Positions 8,526 through 17,558 are shown, counted from the first letter of the stretch. The stretch: DNA of 64,000 bases from DASZQL01 sp964391865 (GCA_964391865.1 CAYMNQ010000003.1:447095-511094); one strand, 5' to 3'. Program-made: numbers and translations. The notes: generated by a model from the sequence alone, not told the origin.

Positions 8526-9305
8526 ATGAAGACCGGGGTTATTCGGAGCGGTGTGGCCGTCGTCGGTATATGCGGGCTTTGTGCCGCGGGGACGGATGCC
8601 GCGATGTATCAATGGGATTGGACGCGGGGCGAGCCGATCGCCGCCGGGTTGAACGACAACGGCGGGACGTTTGAATCGATCAACACATCGTTCGACACCG
8701 TGACCAACGAGTTTCTGTGGGAGGTCACGTTCTCGGATCAGGTGACGCAGGGGTACACGCTGGTGGTCAGCCCGGGGCCGAACCCGAAGGGGCACCCTGG
8801 CGAACTGGCGATTTTCTATCTCGATGCGCGCAACGTCGCGGATCCGAAGATGAGCGTGTACGCGTACAACGGCGAGAACACGCAGACGAGCTACCGCGAT
8901 GGGGCGCCGCTGTCGGGCACGCAGATTCCCGACCGCATCACGAATTCGAGCGGGGCGGCGAGCCTCTTCCCCGAGCTCTCGGTCGTCGATCACAGCGGCA
9001 AACGCACCATCACGTTCCGGATGGACGCGACGGATGTGAACGCCCACTTCCCGCTCTACCCGAACTCTGAGGGGAACGACTGGACCGGCGCGGCGTACGG
9101 CTCGCAGCTTGGCATCTGGTTTCACCCGGTGAAGAATCTCAGTGCGTCGTACAACGACGAGGGGTTCCTCACCGACTGGTCGGGGCAGCAGGGGTGGATC
9201 GATGGTGCGGGATTCACGACGACACTCGTGCCGACGCCAGGCTCGGTCGTGCTTGGCGCGATGGGCGGGGCGCTGATGATCCGTCGGCGGAGGCGCTCGG
9301 CGTAA
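8526..9305 (+). CDS. Exported protein with PTPG-type PEP-CTERM-like sorting tail
   Basis: 259 aa from the ATG at 8526, chosen because AGGGAGAG lies just upstream and a signal peptide begins at once (GVAVVGICGLCAAGTDAA). The mature part has no recognised domain. It is rich in Asn, Thr, Tyr and aromatic residues, as is usual for beta-rich surface proteins. The C terminus is a classic tripartite sorting signal: PTPGSVV, a hydrophobic stretch (LGAMGGALMI) and RRRRR. The PTPG motif in place of VPEP is common in Phycisphaerales (family knowledge). An exosortase-like enzyme, not in this window, would be expected to process it. The function is unknown. Confidence 0.85.
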   Translation: MKTGVIRSGVAVVGICGLCAAGTDAAMYQWDWTRGEPIAAGLNDNGGTFESINTSFDTVTNEFLWEVTFSDQVTQGYTLVVSPGPNPKGHPGELAIFYLDARNVADPKMSVYAYNGENTQTSYRDGAPLSGTQIPDRITNSSGAASLFPELSVVDHSGKRTITFRMDATDVNAHFPLYPNSEGNDWTGAAYGSQLGIWFHPVKNLSASYNDEGFLTDWSGQQGWIDGAGFTTTLVPTPGSVVLGAMGGALMIRRRRRSA

Positions 9306-9633
9306 GTCGTACGTCGTGAGTCGGAAGGCGGAGGGTTGAACGAGACGCGCTGCCTGAGCGAGCGTTCCTGGTTCGGCGATGGCACGGGCGGTCCGGAGCG
9401 GCCGCCCATGCCACGCGGAGCGAAAACGAGCGGCACGATTTTCATCATGCCGCCCGGAGGGAGAAAGAGAGTGCGGTGATCGGCTCGCGCTGATCTCGCG
9501 TTCTGCGAGGTGGCGGGCGGTGGGGTCGCGTCCTTGCGACCCTCGTGCCCTGCCGGCGTGCCGGATGGTGTGCTTCGAAGCCCGCCGCGGCCCCCGCTCC
9601 TCCGTCGGGGGACGCGGCGGAATGTGCGGTGGA
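9306..9633. other. Convergent intergenic region with two imperfect hairpins
   Basis: The genes on both sides end here. Two imperfect inverted repeats are visible: TGGCACGGGCGG / CCGCCCATGCCA (9380-9413, one mismatch) and GCGGCACGA / TCATGCCGC (9430-9453, one mismatch). The first resembles the GTGCC/GGCAC-bounded elements at 44123, 51205 and 56088. It also shares AGCGGCCGCCC with the tandem repeat near 63940. A copy of the GTCGGAAGGCGGAGG word repeat lies at about 9317-9335. No gene is supported. Confidence 0.5.
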
Positions 9634-10518
9634 TCAGCTCAGGAGCGACTCGACATCGGCGATGCTCTCGCTGAGCTGCTGCTTGATCTCCTCGAGTTTC
9701 TCGCTGCTGAGGTCGAGCTCGGTGAGGACGGCGGGGTTGTAGTCGAAGGTCTTGAGATCCATGCGGAAGCCGGCGCCGGTTTCGCCCGCGAGCCGGTCGG
9801 CGACGTAGACGATGCAGGGGAGTTTGCGGAGTTCGCTCGGCGCGTCGAGGGGCGAGTGGTGCCAGCCGGTGACGGCGGCGAAGCTCTTGGGGAACTTCCA
9901 CTTCTCGCACAAGCCTCGCCCGAATTCCTGGTGGTCGGCCCCGAAGATGGCGCGCTCGGTTTCGAGCATGTCGCCCGCGGGTGCGGCACCCGGCCCGCCG
10001 TCGATCTTGGTGAAGACTTCGATGAGCTTCTGGCGGTTGAACTGCATCTCGACCATGATGCCGATGTCGTGGACCAGCCCGGCGAGGAAGGCTTCGTCGG
10101 GCGCGTTGTATTCGAGGGCGTCGCTGATGAGCTTGCTGGCGGCGGCGGTCGCGATGGCGTGTTTCCAAAGGTCGCGGGCCGCGAAGTTGGGGCACAGCTC
10201 GCCGCCGCGGAAGAGCTTCGCCAAGCTGGCGGAGATGGCGATGTTCTTGACGGCGTTCAGGCCCAGCAGCACGATCGCACGATTGATGGAGCCGATCTGC
10301 CCCGGAAGGCCGTAGAAGGACGAGTTCACGACCTTGAGGATTCGCGCGCAGAGCGCGGGGTCGTTGGAGATGACGCTGTGGAGGTCCTGCGCGGTCGAGG
10401 TCTGATCTTCGACCAGCTCGACGATCTTCAGCGTGATCTCCGGCAGCGTGGCGATCTGGCTGATCTCGGAGATGGCCTGGCTGACGATCTTGGATGTGTC
10501 GACGGCTGATGCGGGCAT
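9634..10518 (-). CDS. HDOD domain signalling protein
   Basis: 294 aa from the ATG at 10518, preceded by AGGGAGACGACGA. The HDOD domain fills most of the protein: ATLPEITLKIVELVEDQTST, HSVISNDPALCARILKVVNS, YGLPGQIGSINRAIVLLGL and later LVHDIGIMVE. HDOD domains are HD-superfamily folds that usually lack full catalytic sites and act in signalling, often with chemotaxis, motility or c-di-GMP circuits (family knowledge). The gene lies 197 bases downstream of neuC on the same strand. With motA/motB, a PilZ protein and flagellin also in the window, a motility link is plausible but inferred. Confidence 0.88.
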   Translation of the reverse strand: MPASAVDTSKIVSQAISEISQIATLPEITLKIVELVEDQTSTAQDLHSVISNDPALCARILKVVNSSFYGLPGQIGSINRAIVLLGLNAVKNIAISASLAKLFRGGELCPNFAARDLWKHAIATAAASKLISDALEYNAPDEAFLAGLVHDIGIMVEMQFNRQKLIEVFTKIDGGPGAAPAGDMLETERAIFGADHQEFGRGLCEKWKFPKSFAAVTGWHHSPLDAPSELRKLPCIVYVADRLAGETGAGFRMDLKTFDYNPAVLTELDLSSEKLEEIKQQLSESIADVESLLS

Positions 10519-10715
10519 TCGTCGTCTCCCTGCGGTACGGAGCGGGCCGGACTCAGACCGAGAACGGCCGCCGCAGAGAACATCGACCCGCAAAGAGCGC
10601 GACTTTGGTCCGCTTGTGCGGGAGAGTGATGAAGATTGGCGAGGGTGGACGGCACCGCAGTCCGCTCAGAGCCGCGGCCTGCGGTGTCACGGGGGTTGTG
10701 TCGGTTCCGCGGGCG

Positions 10716-11837
10716 TCAGTGCGTGCAGCGTTTGCGGCGCATCGCGGGGTCGGCGGGGTCGAGCTGGGCGAGGAGTTCGGCGGCGCGGGGACCGGTGGTG
10801 CCGTCGCCGAAGGGGTGCGAGGAGCGTGAGAGGTCGAGCGCGCGGGCGGCGGCGATCGCTTGTTCGAGGGCCGAGGACGTCGGTTCGTCGATGTGGATCA
10901 CGTTCTCGGACGTTTCGCGCCCGCCCTGGCGCGGTCCGATATCGATCGCCGGGAGGCGCAAGGCGGCGGCTTCGATCAGCGCGGCGGAGCTGTTGCCGAT
11001 CAGCGCGCCCTTCGACGTCGCGAGGCGCTTGAGCAGCGCGATGAACGACGCGCGGGGCAGGTGGTGCTCGCGCGCGACACCCGGCGCGGCGGCGATGGCG
11101 CGGGCGATGCCGTCGCGGCCGGGATCGTGGTTGGGCGAGAGGCAGAGCACGCGACGGCGCGCGAGGGCGCTGAGCACGGCGCGGGCGTCGCGCTCTTCGA
11201 GTTCATTCGCGCGGCCGACGGGGTGCATGAGGAAGGCGAACTCGGGCGAGCCGAGCCGCGCGAAGTCGGCGTCGTTCATCGGCGTGATGGCGTTGAGCGC
11301 GTCGATCGCGGGGGAGCCGATGACGTGGATGAACCGCTCCGATTCGCCCAGGCGCGCGATGCGGGCGGCGCTCTCGCGCGTGGCGGGGAGGTGCAGGTGC
11401 GCGAGCTTGGTGATCGCGTGGCGCATGGCTTCGTCGGCGACGCCCTCGGCGCGGTCCCCGCCGTGGAGGTGCGCGACGGCGAAACCGGCGATGCTGGCGG
11501 CGCTGGCGGCTGCGAAGGCTTCGATGCGGTCGCCCAGCACGACGAGCCAGTCGGGGTTTAGACCTTCGAGCGCGTCGGCAAATCCAGCGATGCCGCGGGC
11601 GGTGGCGCGGGCGTCGGCGAGCCGGCCGGTTTCGCCGGGCTGCTGCATCTCGACTCGGGCGGCGAGTTCGTAACGATCCGCGACTTCACGCCACGTCTCG
11701 GCGGGCGGAAGAAAGTGCGCGCCGGCGGCGATGACGCGGAGTTCGAGCGCCGGGTGCTCGCGCACGGCGTGCATCACCGGGTCGAGCAGGCCGAACTCAG
11801 CGCGCGTGCCCGTGACGATCGCGACACGACGCTTCAC
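10716..11837 (-). CDS. neuC: UDP-GlcNAc 2-epimerase (hydrolysing), NeuC/LegG type
   Basis: 373 aa. The start is the GTG at 11837, giving MKRRVAIVTGTRAEFGLL; it overlaps the neuB stop in GTGA, so translation is probably coupled. The protein has the GT-B-like epimerase signatures: TGTRAEFGLL at the N terminus, VVLGDRIEAFAAA, VAHLHGGDRAEGVADEAMRHAITKLA, HPVGRA and, near the C terminus, LIGNSSAALIEAA. The enzyme releases N-acetylmannosamine, or the equivalent bacillosamine-derived hexose, from the UDP sugar. That is the first committed step toward nonulosonic acids. It is the last gene of maf-neuA-neuB-neuC. Sialic and legionaminic routes cannot be told apart from this gene alone. Confidence 0.9.
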   Translation of the reverse strand: MKRRVAIVTGTRAEFGLLDPVMHAVREHPALELRVIAAGAHFLPPAETWREVADRYELAARVEMQQPGETGRLADARATARGIAGFADALEGLNPDWLVVLGDRIEAFAAASAASIAGFAVAHLHGGDRAEGVADEAMRHAITKLAHLHLPATRESAARIARLGESERFIHVIGSPAIDALNAITPMNDADFARLGSPEFAFLMHPVGRANELEERDARAVLSALARRRVLCLSPNHDPGRDGIARAIAAAPGVAREHHLPRASFIALLKRLATSKGALIGNSSAALIEAAALRLPAIDIGPRQGGRETSENVIHIDEPTSSALEQAIAAARALDLSRSSHPFGDGTTGPRAAELLAQLDPADPAMRRKRCTH

Positions 11838-12862
11838 GAGATATCCCCCTCGCGCAGCGGCGTGTCGGCGTCGAGATCGCGCGCGGCCTTGCGGCCGAGG
11901 AGGGACTTCAATCGCCACGGCTCGATCCCCGTGCCGGGGCGTTTGACGGCGAGGTCGGCGGCGACGATCGGTTCGCCGGCGCGGATGGCGCGGGTGGTGA
12001 CGATGGACTGACGCGAGACGGCGCGGACATCGCGCTCGATGTCGAGCACCGATTTGGCGCGCTCGCCCAGCATCGTGTGGGCGCGGCGGGCAGCGCTGGC
12101 GTACTCGGCGAATTGCGTGGGTTCGAGCGACGCGGCGTGGTCCGGGCCGCGGGCGGTGCGGCTGTAAGTGAGGTGCTTCTCGAGGATGCACGCGCCGGCG
12201 GCGACGGCGAGCGCGCCGGTTTCGACGAGCGTGGTGTGGTCGCTGTAGCCGACAGGGCGGTCGAGCTCCTCCGCGAGGCAGGCGATCGCGCCGAGGGCGG
12301 CGTGCTCAAAGGGCGTCGGGTAGGCGCTCACGCAGTGGAGGAACGCGGCGTCGTCGCACTGGTCGAGCCAGGCGGCGGCGCGCTCGATCTCGCCCAGTGT
12401 TGCCGCGCCGGTGCTGATGATCAGCGGCTTGTTGGTAGCGGCGAGCCGGTCGAGCAGCGGCTTGTTGATGATGTCTGGGCTGGCGGTCTTGTAGGCGTCG
12501 AAGCCGGCGCGCTCGGCGGTGTCGACCAGAGGCTCGCTGAAGACGGTGACGATTGCGTGGACCCGGCGCTCGCGGGCGCGCGCGACGCAGCGCGGCAGAT
12601 CTTCGCCTTTCAGTTCGAGCCGGTGGAGCATCTCGATGGGATCGGTCTCGCCGGCGCGGGATTGATACGCCGCGAGTTTCGCGGCGCGACTCATCAGCAG
12701 GTCGGTGCGGAAGAACTGGAGCTTGACGGCGTCGGCGCCGGCGCCGGCGGCGGCGTCGATGAGCGACAGGCAGTTGTCGAGCGAGCCGTCGTGGTTTACG
12801 CCGATCTCGGCGATGACGTACGGCGGGCTGCTCGGGCCGATGAGGCGGTCGCGGATTCTCAT
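11834..12862 (-). CDS. neuB: N-acylneuraminate-9-phosphate/nonulosonic acid synthase NeuB
   Basis: 342 aa from the ATG at 12862, which overlaps the neuA stop by 4 bases (ATGA). The enzyme condenses a hexosamine with phosphoenolpyruvate to form a nine-carbon acid. The TIM-barrel part shows YVIAEIGVNHDGSL, DAVKLQFFRTDLLMS, FDAYKTASPDIINKPLL, IISTGAATLGEI, HCVSAYPTPF and GYSDHTT. The C-terminal SAF (antifreeze-like) domain starts near IRAGEPIVAADLAVKRPG. The length fits the family (about 335-350 aa). It sits between neuA and neuC in a translationally coupled operon. Confidence 0.95.
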   Translation of the reverse strand: MRIRDRLIGPSSPPYVIAEIGVNHDGSLDNCLSLIDAAAGAGADAVKLQFFRTDLLMSRAAKLAAYQSRAGETDPIEMLHRLELKGEDLPRCVARARERRVHAIVTVFSEPLVDTAERAGFDAYKTASPDIINKPLLDRLAATNKPLIISTGAATLGEIERAAAWLDQCDDAAFLHCVSAYPTPFEHAALGAIACLAEELDRPVGYSDHTTLVETGALAVAAGACILEKHLTYSRTARGPDHAASLEPTQFAEYASAARRAHTMLGERAKSVLDIERDVRAVSRQSIVTTRAIRAGEPIVAADLAVKRPGTGIEPWRLKSLLGRKAARDLDADTPLREGDIS

Positions 12863-13662
12863 CGGGGGCCTTCCGCCGTGAAGGGTTGAAGTGAAGAAGG
12901 CAGAGGTTGAGGAGTGACGGGCGGGACGCCCGTCCCACGAGTGCGGAAGAGCACCGCCTCTGCGACGAGCGCGTCGATCTCGCTGTCGATGTCGATGACG
13001 GAGCCTTCGGGGTTGATGATCCCTCGGCGATCGGTGCCGAAGAAGGCGTGCGGGCCCGGCGCGACTCCGGGGACTTCGAGACACAGCGCGCGCCGGGTGA
13101 CGGCGATGACGCCGCCGTCGGGGATGTGAGCGGGGGGGAGGTCTTGGCGACGGAAGACGTTGCGATTGAGGACGTTGCCCTGCCAGGGGCGTACGGTGCC
13201 GCGGTCGTCGACCACGGCGGTCCACCACGGGTGATTCTTGCCCACGGGCTGGTAGCTCTGCACGGAGTCCGCGCCGGTGCGCGTGAGCAGTTCGACGGCG
13301 CGCTCGATCAGCCCGGCGGGGCGCACGGGAACGTTCGCGTAGAGGATGACGACGGGGTCGAGCGTGTCCTCCGCGAGTGAGCGCACGGCGTGGCGGGCGG
13401 CGTCATCGATGGTCGCGGTGTCGCTCGCGAGTTCCGCCGGGCGCGCGATCGCGTCGATGCCCGCTTCGAGCGCGAGGCGTTGCAGCTCCGGGCTGTCGGT
13501 GGAGAGGGCGATGCGCGCGATCGCGCCGGCGTCGCGCGCGCGGCGGGCATCGTCGATGGTCCACTGCACGCAGGCACGCCCGGCGAGCAGGCGCGCGTTC
13601 TTGCCGGGCAGCCCCTTGCTGCCGGCGCGGGCGAGGATCAGCGCGAGTGCACGGCGTGGCAT
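12859..13662 (-). CDS. neuA: CMP-nonulosonate cytidylyltransferase NeuA
   Basis: 267 aa from the ATG at 13662. The enzyme activates the nonulosonic acid as its CMP conjugate. The nucleotide-binding signature LILARAGSKGLPGKN is at residues 8-22, and ALSTDSPELQRLA and VILYANVPVRP follow. The family usually ends near residue 235. Here about 28 further residues (RTRGTGVPPVTPQPLPSS...) are encoded by a GGGCGGGACGCCCGTCCC hairpin repeat. Similar GTGVPPV/SGTGASPV tails or inserts appear in the prenyltransferase at 55007, so the tail is probably an insertion, not a functional domain. It begins 13 bases after the end of maf. Confidence 0.92.
   Translation of the reverse strand: MPRRALALILARAGSKGLPGKNARLLAGRACVQWTIDDARRARDAGAIARIALSTDSPELQRLALEAGIDAIARPAELASDTATIDDAARHAVRSLAEDTLDPVVILYANVPVRPAGLIERAVELLTRTGADSVQSYQPVGKNHPWWTAVVDDRGTVRPWQGNVLNRNVFRRQDLPPAHIPDGGVIAVTRRALCLEVPGVAPGPHAFFGTDRRGIINPEGSVIDIDSEIDALVAEAVLFRTRGTGVPPVTPQPLPSSLQPFTAEGPR
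12915..12945. repeat. GTGVPPV-type hairpin repeat inside the 3' end of neuA
   Basis: The plus-strand sequence GACGGGCGGGACGCCCGTCC forms a hairpin and encodes the odd RGTGVPPV segment of NeuA on the minus strand. A diverged counterpart (GGGACGGGCGCCTCGCCCG) lies in the prenyltransferase gene near 55640. The repeat extends the protein without breaking the frame. Confidence 0.6.
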
Positions 13663-13675
13663 ATCGGTGACAGTT

Positions 13676-16600
13676 CTACCAGCCCGTCCAGAGTTCGGGC
13701 GGGCGGGCGGCGGGGCTCGCGCGGTGCGCGGCGAGCCGGCGCTCGACCACGCGCCGCCACAGGTCGGCGAGGGGTTCGCTGGTGATGGAGCCGGCGGTTT
13801 CGGGGTGATCGGGGTGCTCGCTGACGCGCACGCAGCCTGCGGCGTCGATCCACAGGCGCGTGCGCCAGTCGCGCTCGAACGCGGCGCGTGGTTTCTCGAA
13901 GGGCTGGATGCGCGCGCCGGGCTGCGGGCGGTCGAGCGGGTCGAGCACCGCGGCGCCGGCGAAGACGAGCGATCGATCGATGAAATTCTCGACGGCGTCG
14001 TAGACCTCGTCGCGGCGCGTGAGGCGCGGGACGACGTGCATCGGAGATCGGTTCTCAGCCCGGGCGGCGAGGACCGCTTCGACGTTGTTCATCACGCGCT
14101 CGAAGTCGGAACGCCCCGTGAGCTGCGCGTACGTCACCGCGTCGCCCGCGATGCAGTCGATGCTCAGCACGTCGGGCTCGGCGGCGAGGGCGAGCGCCGG
14201 GGCGTCGTCGCGGCGGAGCATCGTGCGCGCGTGGACGGCGAGGCCCGCGTCTTTCGCGGCGCGGATCAGGTCGCTCCAAGCGGGATGGTCCATCGCGTCG
14301 GCGGGTGACGATGTCGCGGCGCGGAGCGTGAGGGCGGCGTGCGGTGCGAATGATGCAATCGCCGAGATGATGCGCCGGGCGAGCGATTCGTCGATGAAGC
14401 GCCCCGCGTGATCGGCGAGTTCGAGCGTGATGAAGCCCGGCGCGGCGGGGGAGTGATCGCTGAGATGCGAGTGCATCGCGGCGACTATCTGATCGGCGCT
14501 CGCGCTCGCGCTCGCGGGGTTCAGGCCCGATGCCGCGAGCGCGGCTTCGAGCAGTTCGATCGAAGCCGTATCGGCGATGAAGCGCTGGGCGGCGGAGCGG
14601 ACCAGCGGGTCGATCTGCACGCAGCAGGGCTTGGCGATCGGGTCCGCGCGGGCGCGGAGGGGCGTGTAGCCCAACAACGTGCCGATCGTCGCGTTCGAGT
14701 CGCCGGAGTTCTGAGCGGCGGCGAGGTCGCTGAGCAGCGGGCGAGCGATGAGCATGGGCGCGAGGCCCGGCGGCGCCTGCGTGAAGACCAGCGGGTTTGC
14801 GCCGGGGTTCTCGCGGTGGCGGGCGAGCAGTTCGCTTGCAAGCCGCGGGTCGATGAGGCACCAGTCAGCGCCGGCGAAGAGAGCCGCGTCGGCGTTGAGT
14901 TCGTCGAGCGCGCGGAGGATGAGCGGGGCGTCGAAGACTTCGTCGTGCGCGGTGAGCCCGGCGATGCCGCCACGCCAGGAATGGGGCGTGAAGCGGCGGG
15001 CGGCGGCGACGGCGGCGGCACGCGGGTGACGCTCGGCGCGGCTCACGCCGATGACGAGCGGGCGCGCGGGGAGCTTCGCCCCGGCGACGATCGCGCGGCA
15101 GGCGTCGGCATCGTCGGTGATGACCGCGATGTTCGAGAGACCCTCGGTGCGCGCGAGGCGTTCGAGCGTGAGCGCGAGAGCCGGGCGGCCAGCGAAGGGG
15201 CGCTGGGCCGAGCCGTCGAACGCGAGGATCACGCCGACGGTGCGCTGAGTCTTGGCGGCGGGGCGGTCGGCGCTGCTTGCCGAGGGGTCGTCCTTGGGCA
15301 CGGCGTCGCGCGTACGGCGGGGTTTGCCTTCGAGGACGCCGATGGAGGCGCCGAGCAGGTCGTCGAGCACCTCGGCGGTCTCGCGCAGCCACTGCACGTT
15401 CATGATGTCGCGCTCGATCTGCTTCGTCTGGCGCTCGACGGGCGAGAGGTCGGCGGCGAGCTCGATGGCGCGGTCCGCCTTGAAGCGCTTGAAGGTGCCG
15501 GTCTGGTTCATCTTCTGCACGAGCGTCCACGCGGGTTCGAGCGCCTTCACCTGATCGCGGAGTTGCTCGCTGCGCCCGATGAGGGCGTTGATCCTCGCGG
15601 TGTCGTGCTGGACGGCGATCATGCGCTCGAGCGTCGCGCTTGTCTCGAAGCACAAGCCGACGATGCGGCGGACATCGGTGCGGACCTTGGCGAGGTGCTT
15701 CTTCAGGCGCGAGACGCGGGCCGCATCGATCTGACCGCGGCGCGGGGCGTCCGGGATTGTCGGCAGCGGCGGGCGAGACGTGACGAAGCGGTCGAGCGCG
15801 TCGCGCAGCGGGAGCGGGTGGGTGTGGGCTTTGCGCACGCCGCCCTCGGTGGCGTCGATGACCGTCATGCCGCGCTCGGCGTCGGCGAGGAAATCGCGCT
15901 CGAACTGCGCGAGGTACGCGGTCATCTGGTCGTCGGCGTAGACCTTGCGCCCGAGTTGGTCGGTCTTCTCGTGCAGGTGCGAGCGCATGCGGACGATGCG
16001 TTGCCATTCCATCATTTCGAGCGTGTTGAACGCGTTGAGCTCGGGGGCCCAGACGTCGTGGATCGCGGCACCGGCGGCGTAGTACTGCCCATCGGTGAAC
16101 GCCAAGTCCTGCCCCACGAGCATCACCGGGTCGCAGCCGAGATGGCGTGCGAAGTAGTACGCGAGGTGCGCGACGGTCGCGCCCGGTTGGATCGTGCCGA
16201 GCGTCGGCGCGAGTTCAGCGCCGAGCAGGGTGTGATTGAAATCGTCGCTCACGAGCCGGATCGCACCGGGGAAGGCGTCGAGGATCGCGCCGTTGGCTTT
16301 GGGCTCGGCGACGAGCGTCACGCCGCGGACGTCATCGGCGGTGAGCCCCTCGTAGAAGCGCCGGCTGATCTCGTGATAGTCGAGCGCGGTGACGAAGTGG
16401 GGGCGGATGCCGCGGGCGAGCAGCGGCTTGAGGACGGTCTGCACGGCGATGATGACGCAGCGCTCGTGCACGCGCGGGTCGCTGAGGAGTTCGATGTTGC
16501 GCGCCAAGCTCGGGCCGGCGGAGACGACGATCGCCGGAGCGCCGGCGAAGGCGCCCCGCAGGTCGTCGATGCCGGTATGCCCCCCGGCGCGCCCCGCGTA

Positions 16601-17311
16601 CACGTCGAGGTTCATGAGCGCGTTGCGGATCGTCACGTCGGACTGCACCATCGTGGTGATGATGTGCGTGCGCATGGCGGCGACGGTGCGGGCCAGCGTC
16701 TCGCCGAAGGCGGGCGCGTGCGGCGACACGCGCGGCTCGCTGGCGGGGTGGCGCACGATCTCGACCCCCGCGGCGACGAATGCTTCGAGTCCGGAGAGCG
16801 TCGCGGCGAGCGAGGCGGCGTCTTCAGCGTCCACCGCCAGCAGCACGTTCCCGCCCGCGAGCCAACTGGTGCAGTCGATCGTCTCGAAGACCGCGCGGAG
16901 GAGCGCGACATCCGGTTCGTAGGCCAGCACGAAGCCCGTCCGGCGCAGGCGGTGCACGAGCGCTTCGATGTGATAGCCCAGCCCGAACCCCATGACCGCG
17001 ATGGCGGCGGCGTCCTGGATGTTCACCGACTCGGCGAAGCGGCGCGCCTCTTCGCGCGGCTTGCGCCGACTGGCAAGCCAGCGCCCTGCGAGTTCGACGG
17101 TTGGCGCGCCGGGCTCGTCCGTCGGCTCGAAGCGCACGAACGCGGGCATCGCGCGGCGAATGCGGTCGGCGGCGCGCGGGCAGCGCCGCGCGACGAATGC
17201 GAGGTTGAGTTCCAGTAGCGCGGTCCCGGTCGGCGCGGCGCCAGTGCTCGGCGCGAGCCAGGAAGGATCACTCAACACGGCTTGGTTCGGCGATGTGGGG
17301 GCGACGGTCAT
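13676..17311 (-). CDS. Maf-type flagellin glycosyltransferase fused to nucleotidyltransferase-like and degenerate radical-SAM/SPASM-like regions
   Basis: 1211 aa from the ATG at 17311. Residues about 100-510 match the motility-associated factor family (DUF115/MptE-like): AAIAVMGFGLGYHIEAL, the nucleotide-sugar motif PAIVVSAGPSLARNIELL (259-276), and VMLVGQDLAFTDGQYYAAGA. Maf proteins attach nonulosonic acids to flagellin Ser/Thr. Residues about 530-660 are helical linker. Residues about 690-900 resemble a MobA/SpsF-type nucleotidyltransferase (GVILAFDGSAQRPFAGRPAL). Residues about 955-1200 look like a radical SAM plus SPASM region in which the CxxxCxxC cluster site is absent (ITLELADHAGRF) and the SPASM-like tail keeps a single Cys (DAAGCVRVSEHP). 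It is the first gene of maf-neuA-neuB-neuC. The C-terminal assignments are inferences from pattern only. Confidence 0.82.
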   Translation of the reverse strand: MTVAPTSPNQAVLSDPSWLAPSTGAAPTGTALLELNLAFVARRCPRAADRIRRAMPAFVRFEPTDEPGAPTVELAGRWLASRRKPREEARRFAESVNIQDAAAIAVMGFGLGYHIEALVHRLRRTGFVLAYEPDVALLRAVFETIDCTSWLAGGNVLLAVDAEDAASLAATLSGLEAFVAAGVEIVRHPASEPRVSPHAPAFGETLARTVAAMRTHIITTMVQSDVTIRNALMNLDVYAGRAGGHTGIDDLRGAFAGAPAIVVSAGPSLARNIELLSDPRVHERCVIIAVQTVLKPLLARGIRPHFVTALDYHEISRRFYEGLTADDVRGVTLVAEPKANGAILDAFPGAIRLVSDDFNHTLLGAELAPTLGTIQPGATVAHLAYYFARHLGCDPVMLVGQDLAFTDGQYYAAGAAIHDVWAPELNAFNTLEMMEWQRIVRMRSHLHEKTDQLGRKVYADDQMTAYLAQFERDFLADAERGMTVIDATEGGVRKAHTHPLPLRDALDRFVTSRPPLPTIPDAPRRGQIDAARVSRLKKHLAKVRTDVRRIVGLCFETSATLERMIAVQHDTARINALIGRSEQLRDQVKALEPAWTLVQKMNQTGTFKRFKADRAIELAADLSPVERQTKQIERDIMNVQWLRETAEVLDDLLGASIGVLEGKPRRTRDAVPKDDPSASSADRPAAKTQRTVGVILAFDGSAQRPFAGRPALALTLERLARTEGLSNIAVITDDADACRAIVAGAKLPARPLVIGVSRAERHPRAAAVAAARRFTPHSWRGGIAGLTAHDEVFDAPLILRALDELNADAALFAGADWCLIDPRLASELLARHRENPGANPLVFTQAPPGLAPMLIARPLLSDLAAAQNSGDSNATIGTLLGYTPLRARADPIAKPCCVQIDPLVRSAAQRFIADTASIELLEAALAASGLNPASASASADQIVAAMHSHLSDHSPAAPGFITLELADHAGRFIDESLARRIISAIASFAPHAALTLRAATSSPADAMDHPAWSDLIRAAKDAGLAVHARTMLRRDDAPALALAAEPDVLSIDCIAGDAVTYAQLTGRSDFERVMNNVEAVLAARAENRSPMHVVPRLTRRDEVYDAVENFIDRSLVFAGAAVLDPLDRPQPGARIQPFEKPRAAFERDWRTRLWIDAAGCVRVSEHPDHPETAGSITSEPLADLWRRVVERRLAAHRASPAARPPELWTGW

Positions 17312-17558
17312 GCGCGGCGAATGTCCCTTCCCGCCGGGCGCGTGTGGGGAGTATTCCCGCGGCGCGCGGCGCGCGGCGCGACCGCCCCGCACCGGCGGGG
17401 CGCGTGCCGACAGCGCAGATATCGGACCCGCGGGGAGGGGGGCTTCAGCGAAGATTCGCGGTGAGTTGGGAGTTTTGAGCTTGGGGCTTGGAGCCGGAGT
17501 CGTGGGGCGGATCGAAGCGGCTGCACTTCATTGTGGCTCCACGCTCAAAGCTCCAAAC
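17312..17558. repeat. Intergenic region with paired TTTTGAGCTTGGGG / CTCAAAGCTCC words
   Basis: Upstream of maf, the block GAGTTTTGAGCTTGGGGCTT (about 17468-17490) faces its rough complement GCTCAAAGCTCCAAACTC (about 17544-17562) across about 60 bases. Together they could form a long imperfect hairpin. The right arm reaches the stop of the acetyltransferase gene. The words belong to the low-complexity family found elsewhere in the window. No gene is supported. Confidence 0.55.

Noticed and set aside
14408..17218. Plus-strand open frame of 936 codons
   Set aside because: Antisense to maf; high GC removes stops. The translation has no motif and the minus frame is clearly Maf.
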